A stretch of 8,055 nucleotides of DNA, from NCBI GenBank assembly GCA_947585525.1, contig CANPXA010000074.1, positions 1 through 8,055 of the forward strand, in the 5' to 3' direction. Of the stretch, positions 1 to 7,600 are shown one piece after another. This DNA is from an uncultured Akkermansia sp. (GTDB taxonomy: Bacteria > Verrucomicrobiota > Verrucomicrobiia > Verrucomicrobiales > Akkermansiaceae). Below the pieces are notes generated by a model. It was given only the letters and a program-made list of their open reading frames with translations. It was not told where the DNA came from and did not search any database. Numbering within the stretch: the first letter of the stretch is position 1; each line of letters begins with the position of its first letter. The translations under genes and the position numbers were made by a program.

Positions 1-4
1 CTTT

Positions 5-973
5 TTAGGCTAAGCCGACAGCGCGACGGACGCGAGAGAGGGTTTTAGAGGCTTCTTCGCGAGCGCGAGCAGCGCCGGTAGAAAGAACATCGTCCACGTA
101 CTCCGGATGGGCGAGCACCCATGCACGTTTTTCTCGCGCAGGGCGAAAGTATTCCCAGTAAGCCTCAAAGAGGTCTTTTTTGAATTGTCCGTAGCCGACG
201 CCGCCGGAGCGGTGTTGGTCCAGCATCCTATCGTATTGCGTCGAGGATGCGAAAAGTTTGTAAAGTGCGAGAATGATGGAGCCGTCCGTTGGTTTGGGGT
301 CCTCCAACGGCGTAGCATCTGTTACAATCTTTTTATTGATGAGTTTGCGCACTTCTTTCTCATCACCAAAAATAGGTAAAGCGTTGCCGTAGCTCTTACT
401 CATCTTTTGACCATCCAGTCCCGGCACAATGGCGGTGGACTCGCTGATAATGGGTTCCGGGAGTTTGAAGAGGTCCGCGCCGAAGGCATCGTTCATTTTG
501 CCGGCGAGATCGCGCGTGACTTCCAAATGCTGCTTTTGGTCCTTGCCGACGGGAACCGCGTCGGAATCGTAGAGCAAAATATCCGCCGCCATGAGGGCAG
601 GATACGCAAAAAGCGCATGGGTAGCGGCTATGCCACGAGCCATCTTTTCTTTGTAGGAATGGCAACGTTCCAGCAGCCCCATCGGGCACACGGTCGAAAG
701 AATCCACGCCAATTCATTCACCTCCGGCACGGCCGACTGGGCGAAGAACACCGCCTTCTGCGGATCCAAGCCGCAAGCCAAGAAATCCACGGCGAGAGCA
801 CGCGTATTGGCGCGCAGTTCATCGGGGGATGCCATGGTCGTCATGGCGTGATAATTGGCGATGAAGTAGAAGGCCTCGCCCTTGTTTTGGAGTTGGACGG
901 CGGGAAGGATTGCGCCGAAATAGTTACCAATGTGGAGTTGGCCGCTAGGTTGGAGTCCGGTTAGAAATCGCAT
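5..973 (-). CDS. trpS: Tryptophanyl-tRNA synthetase (TrpRS)
   Basis: Class I aminoacyl-tRNA synthetase that charges tRNA-Trp in the cytoplasm. From the chosen ATG the product is 322 residues, the usual bacterial TrpRS length. The N-terminus LTGLQPSGQLHIGN carries the HIGH-type motif (HIGN, residues 14-17), and the KMSKS signature is at 190-194 within GQKMSKSYGN. The segment DILLYDSDAVPVGKDQKQH (131-149) is the typical TrpRS dimer/active-site region, so the enzyme looks complete and active. The reading frame is open further upstream (ATG at 1039, and to 1090), but those starts overlap the end of the preceding gene and add residues without TrpRS similarity; the ATG at 973 matches the family N-terminus. 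No clear Shine-Dalgarno precedes 973, whereas GGGAAGAGG lies directly against the ATG at 1039, so a 22-residue extension cannot be excluded. It is the last gene of the minus-strand cluster, 34 bases after the thioredoxin-like gene. Confidence 0.96.
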   Translation of the reverse strand: MRFLTGLQPSGQLHIGNYFGAILPAVQLQNKGEAFYFIANYHAMTTMASPDELRANTRALAVDFLACGLDPQKAVFFAQSAVPEVNELAWILSTVCPMGLLERCHSYKEKMARGIAATHALFAYPALMAADILLYDSDAVPVGKDQKQHLEVTRDLAGKMNDAFGADLFKLPEPIISESTAIVPGLDGQKMSKSYGNALPIFGDEKEVRKLINKKIVTDATPLEDPKPTDGSIILALYKLFASSTQYDRMLDQHRSGGVGYGQFKKDLFEAYWEYFRPAREKRAWVLAHPEYVDDVLSTGAARAREEASKTLSRVRRAVGLA

Positions 974-1007
974 GTGAATCAAGTTGGGTTCGTAGAAGTT
1001 GGGTTGG

Positions 1008-1586
1008 TCATGGAAGAGATTTCTGAGCGGGTTGGTCATCCTCTTCCCGCGAAAGCACCTTGTGCAGATAACGCTGCAAGCTGGCTGCATTGTAGGCTCC
1101 CTCGATGGTGCGCAGTTTCACGCCCTCCGTGTATAGTACCGTGGTAGGCACCTTGGTGATGTTGAATTGCTCAGCCAAAGCAGGGTACGCATCTGCATTG
1201 ACTTCCACAACCTGCACACTCCCCTTCTCTTCCTGCGCCATCAGTTTGAGCTCCCGTATCATGTCCCTACTGTGCGGACACCACGGCGCCGTGAAACAGA
1301 GCCACAGCGTGCGTCCGCTCACTCCGGTCACCTGCTTGATATCTTGCCCACTGTATGCGCTGTACAATTCAAACCGCGGTCCTGTCGGCAGCCCCTGCGG
1401 AGCTGTGATGGAATCGGATCGCACCGTAAGATTCTCCCGTTCCGGACGAGGAGCAGGTCTGGGAATAGTGGGCGGGACATTTTGGGGAGCATTTCTCCCC
1501 TCGTCCTCGTCGCTGCACGCGCAGAGGATGAGGCTTGCCGAAAGCAAGGCCAGGGAGAGAACTCTTATTCGCATGCGCCGTATCAT
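1008..1586 (-). CDS. Thioredoxin-fold lipoprotein with CPHS (monothiol) active site
   Basis: A 192-residue exported protein. The basic N-terminus MIRRMRIR, a hydrophobic core and a lipobox-like LCAC predict signal peptidase II cleavage with lipidation of Cys24. Residue +2 is Ser, so the E. coli rule for inner-membrane retention (Asp at +2) does not apply. A Pro/Arg-rich linker (about 30-55) leads to a thioredoxin-like domain (about 70-180). It contains the FTAPWCPHS active-site segment at 98-106, a VVEVNADAYPALAEQFNITKV-like central region, the cis-Pro segment KVPTTV (Pro147) and a C-terminal helix. The second active-site cysteine is replaced: Cys103-Pro-His-Ser106, with AGT where a Cys codon would be TGT. 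The role is therefore more likely monothiol chemistry, isomerase-like work, mixed-disulfide trapping or binding than classical disulfide reduction; this is inference. A start four codons later (1574) is also possible and keeps the signal peptide. It lies between the membrane protease and trpS, with a 65-base gap upstream. Confidence 0.85.
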   Translation of the reverse strand: MIRRMRIRVLSLALLSASLILCACSDEDEGRNAPQNVPPTIPRPAPRPERENLTVRSDSITAPQGLPTGPRFELYSAYSGQDIKQVTGVSGRTLWLCFTAPWCPHSRDMIRELKLMAQEEKGSVQVVEVNADAYPALAEQFNITKVPTTVLYTEGVKLRTIEGAYNAASLQRYLHKVLSREEDDQPAQKSLP

Positions 1587-1651
1587 GGCCTATTTACACG
1601 GGACTGTGAAGTCGATTTCGTGTCCTAATGCAATTTTACGCGCCGCCAAAA

Positions 1652-2428
1652 TCATCTCCGCCGCGAACTCATGGCCAGCAAGCGCAGCGCGTAATAAAGC
1701 AACATCGCTATCGAAGAGAGCGCGGCGGACACGTATGTCATGGCTGCCCAGCGCAAAGCCGTCCGCGCGTGATCATGCATGGTGTAGGAGGCCTCACCGG
1801 AATTCTCCAGCCACGCCAACGCTCGCCGTGAGGCATCAAATTCCACCGGCAATGTCACCAACGCAAATAAAGTTGAGGTACCGAAGAGCGCCAGACCGAT
1901 CCAAGCCACCGTGGCTCCCGCGCCGGACGCTGCCAGGATGAGTCCTACCAACAGCACAATCTGACCCAGACGCGTCCCTATATTCACCACCGGCACCATT
2001 CGTGACCTCAATCCTAGCCAAGGGTAAGCCTTGGCGTGTTGCACGGCATGTCCGCACTCGTGCGCCGCCACGGCGTTGGCTGCCACCGTGGCCTGCGAAT
2101 ACACCATATCGGAGAGATTGACGGTACGATTCAAGGGGTTGTAGTGATCGGTGAGTTGACCTTTCACATGGGTTATCTGCACGTCATTGAGTCCGTAGGC
2201 ATCCAGCATGGCTCGCGCGATTTGAGCTCCCGTCTTAGAAGCAGGCTCGGCGGAATATTCTTTCATGCGCGACTGCATACGCGCTTGGACAACCATACCG
2301 ATGAGACCTGCTATGCCGATGAGGATGAGTCCTACGGCATTGACTCCGTCGAGGGTTCCGTAGCTCATGCCTCGTGGAGCATAATAATATTCCTGAGCGA
2401 ATAGGATGAATTGTAGCGTTGCAATCAT
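1652..2428 (-). CDS. YugP-family membrane zinc metallopeptidase
   Basis: A 258-residue integral membrane protein of the YugP / neutral zinc metallopeptidase group (Zn_peptidase_2 family). The zinc-binding HEXXH is seen as AAHECGHAVQHA (His123, Glu124, His127), and PVEFDAS at 195-201 supplies the probable third ligand Glu196. Upstream blocks typical of the family are visible: TGAQIARAMLDAYGL (66-80), LTDHYNPLNRTVNLSD (92-107) and RSRMVPVVNIGTRLG after the active site. Hydrophobic segments lie near 30-48, 153-175, 176-195 and 231-251, so the active site sits at the membrane between the first and second segments. Family members are putative proteases whose physiological substrates are largely unknown; a membrane-protein quality-control role is only a guess. 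The ATG at 2428 has no clear Shine-Dalgarno. An internal ATG at 2368 (MSYGTLDG) would remove 20 residues and still keep the first membrane segment. It begins 29 bases after queG ends. Confidence 0.9.
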   Translation of the reverse strand: MIATLQFILFAQEYYYAPRGMSYGTLDGVNAVGLILIGIAGLIGMVVQARMQSRMKEYSAEPASKTGAQIARAMLDAYGLNDVQITHVKGQLTDHYNPLNRTVNLSDMVYSQATVAANAVAAHECGHAVQHAKAYPWLGLRSRMVPVVNIGTRLGQIVLLVGLILAASGAGATVAWIGLALFGTSTLFALVTLPVEFDASRRALAWLENSGEASYTMHDHARTALRWAAMTYVSAALSSIAMLLYYALRLLAMSSRRR

Positions 2429-2457
2429 GGTTTTATTTTCGTTTTTAGGTTAAAATT

Positions 2458-3369
2458 TTACATTGAGGAATGCATGGCTTCTATATTTTTACGCAGGTGC
2501 ACGGCTCCCGTTCGTCTCACCGGTGAATGGGCAAAATAGTTTTGCCACTCTTCATCACCCATCGACGCCAAATCCTTTGCCTGCACCCTCGCTACTTTCG
2601 CCGGCATCAGCAACCGTGCATCTATCCTGCCCTTGCTCTCTCGGCTGTTCCACGGACAAGCCTCCTGGCAGGCATCGCAGCCGTACATCCTCTCACCCAG
2701 CGCCTCTTTTACTTTCGCCGGCATCCTTGCCCCTTCTCCGGCCTCTATTGTCCAGTACGCCAGACAGAGCCGCGCGTCGCAACTACCGTCCCGAAGGGCT
2801 CCCGTGGGACACGCCTCCTCACAGCGTCTGCATTTTCCGCAGTGATTGGCTATGGGTTCGTCTGTGGGCAGATCAAGCGTTGTAAGGATGCCGGCCAGGA
2901 AACAATAGGATCCTCCCTGCAGGCGCACCAGAAGACCATTCCTGCCGATCCATCCCAATCCCGCTCGTGCAGCAAAGAACCGCTCACTGACCGGTCCGCT
3001 GTCCGTGAAACACCTCTGCTCTCCCCCGTAAAAGGAAAGCGTCTCATCCAGATCCGCGAGCTTGGCTGATATGATCTTGTGGTAGTCTTCCCCCTGGGCG
3101 TAGCGAGCCATCGTGCCGCTCTCTCTCCTCGCATCCGAGCGCGGGTATTCGTAGGTGAGCATGATGATACTCTTCACCCCCGGTAGGAGCAACTGCGGAT
3201 TCTCCCGCGCGCTCAGATGTCTCTCCATCCAGCTCATGTCTGCATGGCATCCCGTTTCTACCCAGTGACGCAAGCAATTTCCCTGATCGGCATCTGCGGG
3301 CGCCACACCCATTCCCGAGAACCCCAGCTGCATCGCCGCGTATTCTACTGCCTGACGAGCTGCTTTCAT
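2458..3369 (-). CDS. queG: Epoxyqueuosine reductase QueG (short form)
   Basis: Catalyses the last step of queuosine synthesis, reducing epoxyqueuosine to queuosine at wobble position 34 of GUN-anticodon tRNAs. It is a cobalamin- and Fe-S-dependent cytoplasmic enzyme. The product is 303 residues from the chosen ATG. It shows the FTDSGPVSER block at 121-130 with the family's catalytic Asp123, AGLGWIGRNG (136-145), a first cluster CGKCRRCEEACPTGA (Cys177, 180, 183, 187) and a second CDACQEACPW (Cys231, 234, 238). It ends just after SPVRRTG near 282-288, so it lacks the C-terminal HEAT-like domain of the roughly 380-residue E. coli and Bacillus enzymes; shorter forms are known in other phyla. The start at 3369 is chosen because it forms an ATGA overlap with the Sel1 gene stop (TGA at 3368-3366), suggesting translational coupling. 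The alternative start at 3414 is GTG, would overlap that gene by 49 bases and adds 15 residues with no family similarity. Confidence 0.95.
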   Translation of the reverse strand: MKAARQAVEYAAMQLGFSGMGVAPADADQGNCLRHWVETGCHADMSWMERHLSARENPQLLLPGVKSIIMLTYEYPRSDARRESGTMARYAQGEDYHKIISAKLADLDETLSFYGGEQRCFTDSGPVSERFFAARAGLGWIGRNGLLVRLQGGSYCFLAGILTTLDLPTDEPIANHCGKCRRCEEACPTGALRDGSCDARLCLAYWTIEAGEGARMPAKVKEALGERMYGCDACQEACPWNSRESKGRIDARLLMPAKVARVQAKDLASMGDEEWQNYFAHSPVRRTGAVHLRKNIEAMHSSM

Positions 3370-4358
3370 GTCTCTGAGGGTGTTTCCATGCGCTTGAATG
3401 GCTCCTCCAACCACTTGCGCAATCGCGTCGCTATCGGCAACGCTTTCACCACCTTCAGCCCCGCTCTGCCGATACGCTGCCTCCAGGTTCCATCCGGTCG
3501 TACGGCTGCTTTGTACGCTAAACGCTGCATATTGGCTGAGGCATCCTTACAACCCAGATTGGCGGCCTGTTTGTACAAGCGGATGGCTTTGTCAAAATCC
3601 CGTGGAGCGCCTAGTCCGCGCTCGTACATAGCCGCCAAGTTGTTGATGGCTCTCGCATCGCCGACCTCTCTGCCCAACTCGTAAATTTTCCGCGCCATGC
3701 GCAGGTTTGGTCCGTGCATTCCCAACCCGTTCATGTACATATAGCCCAGGTAAAAGAAAGTGTTGGGGGTGCGTGGGGCGGACTTTGCTACTTCGAGCAG
3801 GAGAGAGCGCGCTTGGGCGTAGTCAGGGTTGTGTCCCACACCATTGATGAGGTAGCGAGCCAGTTCCACGCGCGCCTTGGGAAATTGGGGAGAAGCCGCT
3901 TGAAGCATGAAGTGAAAAGCATCCTTGGGAGAAGCTTTACAACCGATACCTCTTTCGTAGTAGAGAGCCAAGCGGTACGTGGCCTCACTGCGTCCGGCAT
4001 TCTGTTCTTCCGCTACGGGTGCAGAATTTTCCTGTCCGGTTTTCTGCTGCGCCATTTCCTTGGCCAGATCGAACGCTTTTTTGGGTTCAGGCGCTATCCC
4101 CTTGCGTTTACCTTCGTAAACATCCAGAAGCATGAGCTGAGACGGAACATGTCCCGCTGCCGCACACTTTTCCAGCATCTGCGGTACTGCACTTACGTCC
4201 CGTATCGTATGGTCTTCCAACATTGTACACGCGTGGGCGTACACGCTTTCCACATCTTCTCTTCCCGCCACGTGTCCCACGCTACGCCCCTCCCCGACTT
4301 CGACCATCACCATAGCCAAAGCCGCAGAGAGAATTGCTCCTTTTGTGAACCTTCTCAC
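3366..4358 (-). CDS. Exported Sel1-like repeat (SLR/TPR-type) protein
   Basis: A 330-residue protein built mostly of Sel1-like helix-pair repeats. Degenerate repeats begin near residues 71, 125, 161, 199 and 236; the clearest are ATYRLALYYERGIGCKASPKD (126-146) and AINNLAAMYERGLGAPRDFDKA (237-258), with the family pattern A-x2-L-G/A-x2-Y-x2-G-x-G followed by D-x2-K/QA. A Gln/Glu/Ala-rich insert (about 102-124) separates the first two repeats. The N-terminus has basic residues then a hydrophobic stretch (8-19), suggesting Sec export, although no textbook signal-peptidase site is visible. After the repeats there is a basic, possibly amphipathic tail (about 285-325). Such repeats mediate protein-protein contacts; no enzymatic motif is seen, so the partner and role are unknown. 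The start codon is GTG and no Shine-Dalgarno precedes it. It is the first gene of the minus-strand cluster, with its own promoter immediately upstream, and its stop overlaps the queG start. Confidence 0.85.
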   Translation of the reverse strand: MRRFTKGAILSAALAMVMVEVGEGRSVGHVAGREDVESVYAHACTMLEDHTIRDVSAVPQMLEKCAAAGHVPSQLMLLDVYEGKRKGIAPEPKKAFDLAKEMAQQKTGQENSAPVAEEQNAGRSEATYRLALYYERGIGCKASPKDAFHFMLQAASPQFPKARVELARYLINGVGHNPDYAQARSLLLEVAKSAPRTPNTFFYLGYMYMNGLGMHGPNLRMARKIYELGREVGDARAINNLAAMYERGLGAPRDFDKAIRLYKQAANLGCKDASANMQRLAYKAAVRPDGTWRQRIGRAGLKVVKALPIATRLRKWLEEPFKRMETPSET

Positions 4359-4367
4359 GGTTCTTGC

Positions 4368-4396
4368 ATTCTATCACAGACACCGTGACTTGTCTA
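4368..4396 (-). promoter_or_regulatory. Sigma-70-like promoter for the Sel1/queG/protease/thioredoxin-like/trpS cluster
   Basis: Read on the minus strand, a -35 hexamer TAGACA (4396-4391, 5 of 6 to TTGACA) and a -10 hexamer TAGAAT (4373-4368, 5 of 6 to TATAAT) are separated by exactly 17 bases. The expected transcription start is near 4360-4362, only about 2-4 bases before the GTG start of the Sel1 gene at 4358. This would give a nearly leaderless mRNA, consistent with the absence of a Shine-Dalgarno there. Prediction from consensus matching only. Confidence 0.6.
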
Positions 4397-4410
4397 GCAC
4401 GGCAAACCGA

Positions 4411-4438
4411 GGTAAACGCATGGGGACATGCGTTTGCT
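4411..4438. repeat. Perfect 9-bp inverted repeat (hairpin or operator-like dyad)
   Basis: AAACGCATG (4414-4422) and its exact complement CATGCGTTT (4427-4435) flank a 4-base GGGA loop. The stem can extend with a T-G wobble, a G-C pair and another G-T wobble to 4411-4438. A second copy of one arm, GCAAAC at 4402-4407, could pair instead with GTTTGC at 4432-4437. No T-run follows on either strand, so it is not a standard intrinsic terminator. It lies 14 bases upstream of the -35 of the minus-strand promoter, with its centre about 63 bases before the predicted start, so a protein-binding operator or part of a REP-like intergenic element are both possible. Confidence 0.7.
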
Positions 4439-4472
4439 ATTTACGATTTTCGATTTACGATTTACGATTTGG
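4439..4472. repeat. Tandem array of 7-base units (ATTTACG type)
   Basis: Four successive 7-base units, ATTTACG, ATTTTCG, ATTTACG, ATTTACG, are followed by a partial ATTTGG. The array is AT-rich against its GC-richer surroundings and begins immediately after the inverted repeat. On the plus strand it translates as alternating IYDF/FTIYDL-type residues and on the minus strand as NRKSKIVN-type residues, patterns I associate with intergenic repeats wrongly called as coding in various bacterial genomes. It probably forms one composite element with the adjacent hairpin. Confidence 0.75.
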
Positions 4473-4630
4473 ATGTTAGCGCGCTTGCGCGGGGAAGCGG
4501 AGCGGAAGCATTGGTGATGGGTAAAATCATGGGCGAGTGTTACGAGGAAAGCGTCCGGAATGATGCCATGCCGGATTGCCTGTTTTCTTTCATCCACAGA
4601 AACGCTTGGGGAATACGTTTGCCCTGCACG

Positions 4631-7600
4631 ATGATTCATGGTAAACTGTGCGGCATAGCAAAGTCGCTCACAGAGCTTGTGGCAAACTCCCCTGCTTTTG
4701 CCGGGGAGATGGGGAGGTTGCGTAGCGAGGGGACGAAAGAGAGACCTGTGGTGTTTCCGGCGGTGTGTCCGGCAGCGTATTCATTTGTGGCAGCCATGGT
4801 GGCGGAGGCAGTGGATAGGGAGCGCCGAGTGTGGGTGGTGGCGGATTCATTGCCCACGCAGGAGAGAGTGGCGGCGGAGTTCCCGATATGGAGTCATTTG
4901 CCCGCTGTCATGATTCCGGAACAGGATTGGAACATCAATCGCAGTGTAGCGGATCCCGACAGCACGGCTGAGCGACTTGAGGCGCTGTATCGAGTGACCC
5001 GCGGAGCAAGGGAGGAATGCCGAGTTGCCCTCGTGACAGCCGCCGGTTTGCAAGAATCCGTACCAAGATTTGAAGAACATGAGGCAAGAGTCCTCCGATT
5101 GCACTGTGGGATGCGAAGTTTGCCGCCTGAAAAGTTGATTGAGCGACTTAAAAAAAGTGGTTTTGAAAGAACGGATCAGGTAACCTCACGCAACCAGTGG
5201 AGTATGCGTGGAGGCATCATGGATGTGTTTCCCTTGCAAACCGCGTGGCCCCTGCGTATTGAATATTTCGGCGATGAGGTGGAAAGCATCCGTGCTTTTG
5301 ACGTGGATTCCCAACTTTCTTTTCGTAAGCTGGACACCGTCGATCTGATGTTGGAGGAACCAAAATCAGAAATGACCCTGCGTGATCTCATCTCCGAACG
5401 AGATTGCGTTGTAAGCCTGCCTGGATGCGGAGTGCCGGGTGACGTTCTTTTATACGAAACCCCTCCTGACGCCGATGGTTCCCTCATCACAGCCGAACGT
5501 CCGGCAGATTCGGATGCCCTCTCTCTCTTTCCGACACCGTTGGGGTCCTTTGACACCGGTGATTTCGTGATGCAGGAAGCGAGAAGACAGTACGCGCGCG
5601 CTTCCCTGCAACAACGTCGAAAGGAAAAGTGGAGATTGGTCATGTACTTCGCTCATGAAAGCGAAAAGAAGAGATTTGAGGAGATATGTGCCGGTGATAC
5701 CGCATGGGATGCGGTGCAAGCGAGAATAGGGGCTTTACCTTTTGGCTTCACCGTACCATCCGCGAAGTTGGCTGTGTTGAGCGCGGCTGAAATTTTCGGA
5801 CGCCATCTGTCGCCGAGAGTCCAACGACGAAGGGCAAGAGAAGAGCGTATCCGAGCGTCCCAATCCCAAACCCCTCTCCACGAAATTCAGCCCGGAGACC
5901 TCGTTGTCCACGCCGCTCACGGCATCGGTTCATTCATTGGCATCGTGCGCCATGAGGAAACAGGAGAGGAAGAACTGCACATCCGGTACGCCGGGGGTGT
6001 GTTACTGCGGATTCCACTCAGTCAATCCTACCTTGTCTCAAAATATGTCGGACTCGGCACAAAGACCCCGGAACTCAATAAACTCGGAGATTCGAGATGG
6101 AAGAGAGCTTGTCGGGCGGCGCAAAACGCCGTGGCCGATTATGCAGCTCAGTTACTGGAAGTACAGGCTCAGCGCGAAAGCAACAAAGCTGAGCCCCATC
6201 CTCCGGATTCTTCGTGGATGTGGCAATTTGAGGCCTCCTTCCCCTTCCGCGAAACGCCGGATCAACTCACCGCCATTCGCGCCACCAAGGAAGACATGGA
6301 ATCCACTCGCCCCATGGATCGCCTCATCTGCGGCGACGTGGGGTTCGGTAAAACGGAGGTGGCTCTGCGCGCGGCATTCAAGTGTGTGACCGGTGGACGA
6401 CAGGCGGCTCTCCTCGCACCCACGACCGTGTTGGCCAACCAGCACTATCACACCTTTCGCGAGCGGATGAGTGAGTATCCCATCCGCATTGAGATGCTCA
6501 GTCGATTCACTCCCACCAAGCGCGTCAAAGACATCTTGACAGGTATTCAGAACGGGGATGTGGACATCGTCATCGGCACCCATCGACTGCTCTCCAAAGA
6601 CGTCAGCTTTCACAATCTCGGTCTCGTTGTCATTGACGAGGAACAACGCTTCGGCGTACGCCACAAGGAGCAATTTAAGCGTTCCTTCCGTATGGTGGAT
6701 ATGCTGACTCTCTCCGCCACTCCCATACCGCGTACTCTCTACGTGGCTCTCATGGGCGCACGCGACATGAGCACGATCAACACACCGCCACCCAATCGTC
6801 TGTCGGTCCAGACGATCGTGTGTCCCTACAACGAAGAGGTCATCGCGCAAGCTATCGAACGGGAACTGGCTCGGAAGGGACAGATATTTTTCCTGCACAA
6901 CCGAGTGCAAGGCATTGAGTCCATGGCATTGATCTTACAAAAACTTGCCCCAAAAGCACGTATTGCCATTGCCCATGGTCAGATGGACAAAATGGATTTG
7001 GAGTGCATTATGCGCGACTTTGTTGATGGCAAGACAGATATTCTTCTCTCGACCACTATCATTGAAAGCGGCATCGACATCCCGAATGCCAATACCATCA
7101 TCATTAATCGCGCCGACCGGTTCGGTCTGGCCGACCTTTACCAATTACGCGGCCGGGTTGGGCGCAGTAATCAAAAGGCATACGCTTACCTCTTGTTGCC
7201 GGAGGAAGCTCTATGCACGGGAGATGCCCGTCGAAGAGTGTCGGCTATCCGTCAATACACGGAACTGGGCAGCGGTTTTAAAATCGCCATGCGTGATTTG
7301 GAAATACGCGGCGCAGGAAACTTGCTGGGTACTCAGCAGAGCGGACACATCGCTGCAATCGGCTTTGAACTGTACTGCCAACTTTTACGGCAGAGCATTG
7401 ATTCTCTGCGTGGGGTTGCTCCCACGAGACGTCCGGATGTTCAAGTGAAGGCAGATTTTCTTTGTTTGAGCGAATCGATCTACACCACTCAGACGCAGAA
7501 CTTCTTTCAGGCCGGCGCATTTATACCCTCATCATACGTACCTTCCACACGCGGGCGCATGGAAGGCTACACCCTTCTGGCGCAGGCGAATTCTGCGGAA

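Larger units (their letters stand above)
4359..4630. other. Divergent intergenic region between the Sel1 cluster and mfd
   Basis: About 270 bases without a supported gene. From left to right it holds the minus-strand promoter, a strong inverted repeat, a tandem array of 7-base units and a GC-rich mini-palindrome (CGCG-CTTG-CGCG, 4480-4491). The plus-strand frame of mfd is open across it, but its translation there resembles no Mfd sequence and reads through the repeat array. I found no convincing plus-strand promoter for mfd in it. The stretch from about 4500 to 4630 shows nothing else I recognise beyond alternative in-frame ATGs (4517, 4529, 4568). Confidence 0.6.

Noticed and set aside
1105..1941. 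A 278-codon plus-strand open frame.
   Set aside because: It lies antisense across the lipoprotein and the membrane protease, both with clear motifs; its translation is low-complexity Ser/Arg/Pro-rich and has no recognisable domain.
5..4358. The five minus-strand genes as a novel defence or signalling system.
   Set aside because: trpS, queG and the YugP-type protease are widespread housekeeping or conserved genes; the mix is better explained as an ordinary compact operon.
4411..4438. The inverted repeat as an intrinsic terminator.
   Set aside because: No T-run follows on either strand, and it sits between two divergent gene starts where no transcript should end.
4439..4472. The tandem repeats as a CRISPR remnant.
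   Set aside because: Units are only 7 bases with no spacers and no cas gene in the window.
4394..4639. An 81-codon minus-strand open frame containing IVNRKSKIVNSK.
   Set aside because: This is the translated heptamer array, a common artefact of such intergenic repeats, and it crosses the Sel1 promoter and the mfd start.
4619..4647. TTGCCC, 17 bases, TAAACT as an mfd promoter.
   Set aside because: Only 4 of 6 matches in each hexamer and it would start transcription downstream of the preferred mfd ATG.
6152..6910. A 252-codon minus-strand open frame.
   Set aside because: Antisense to the Mfd CarD-to-helicase region, which is under obvious protein-level constraint; a shadow of codon bias.
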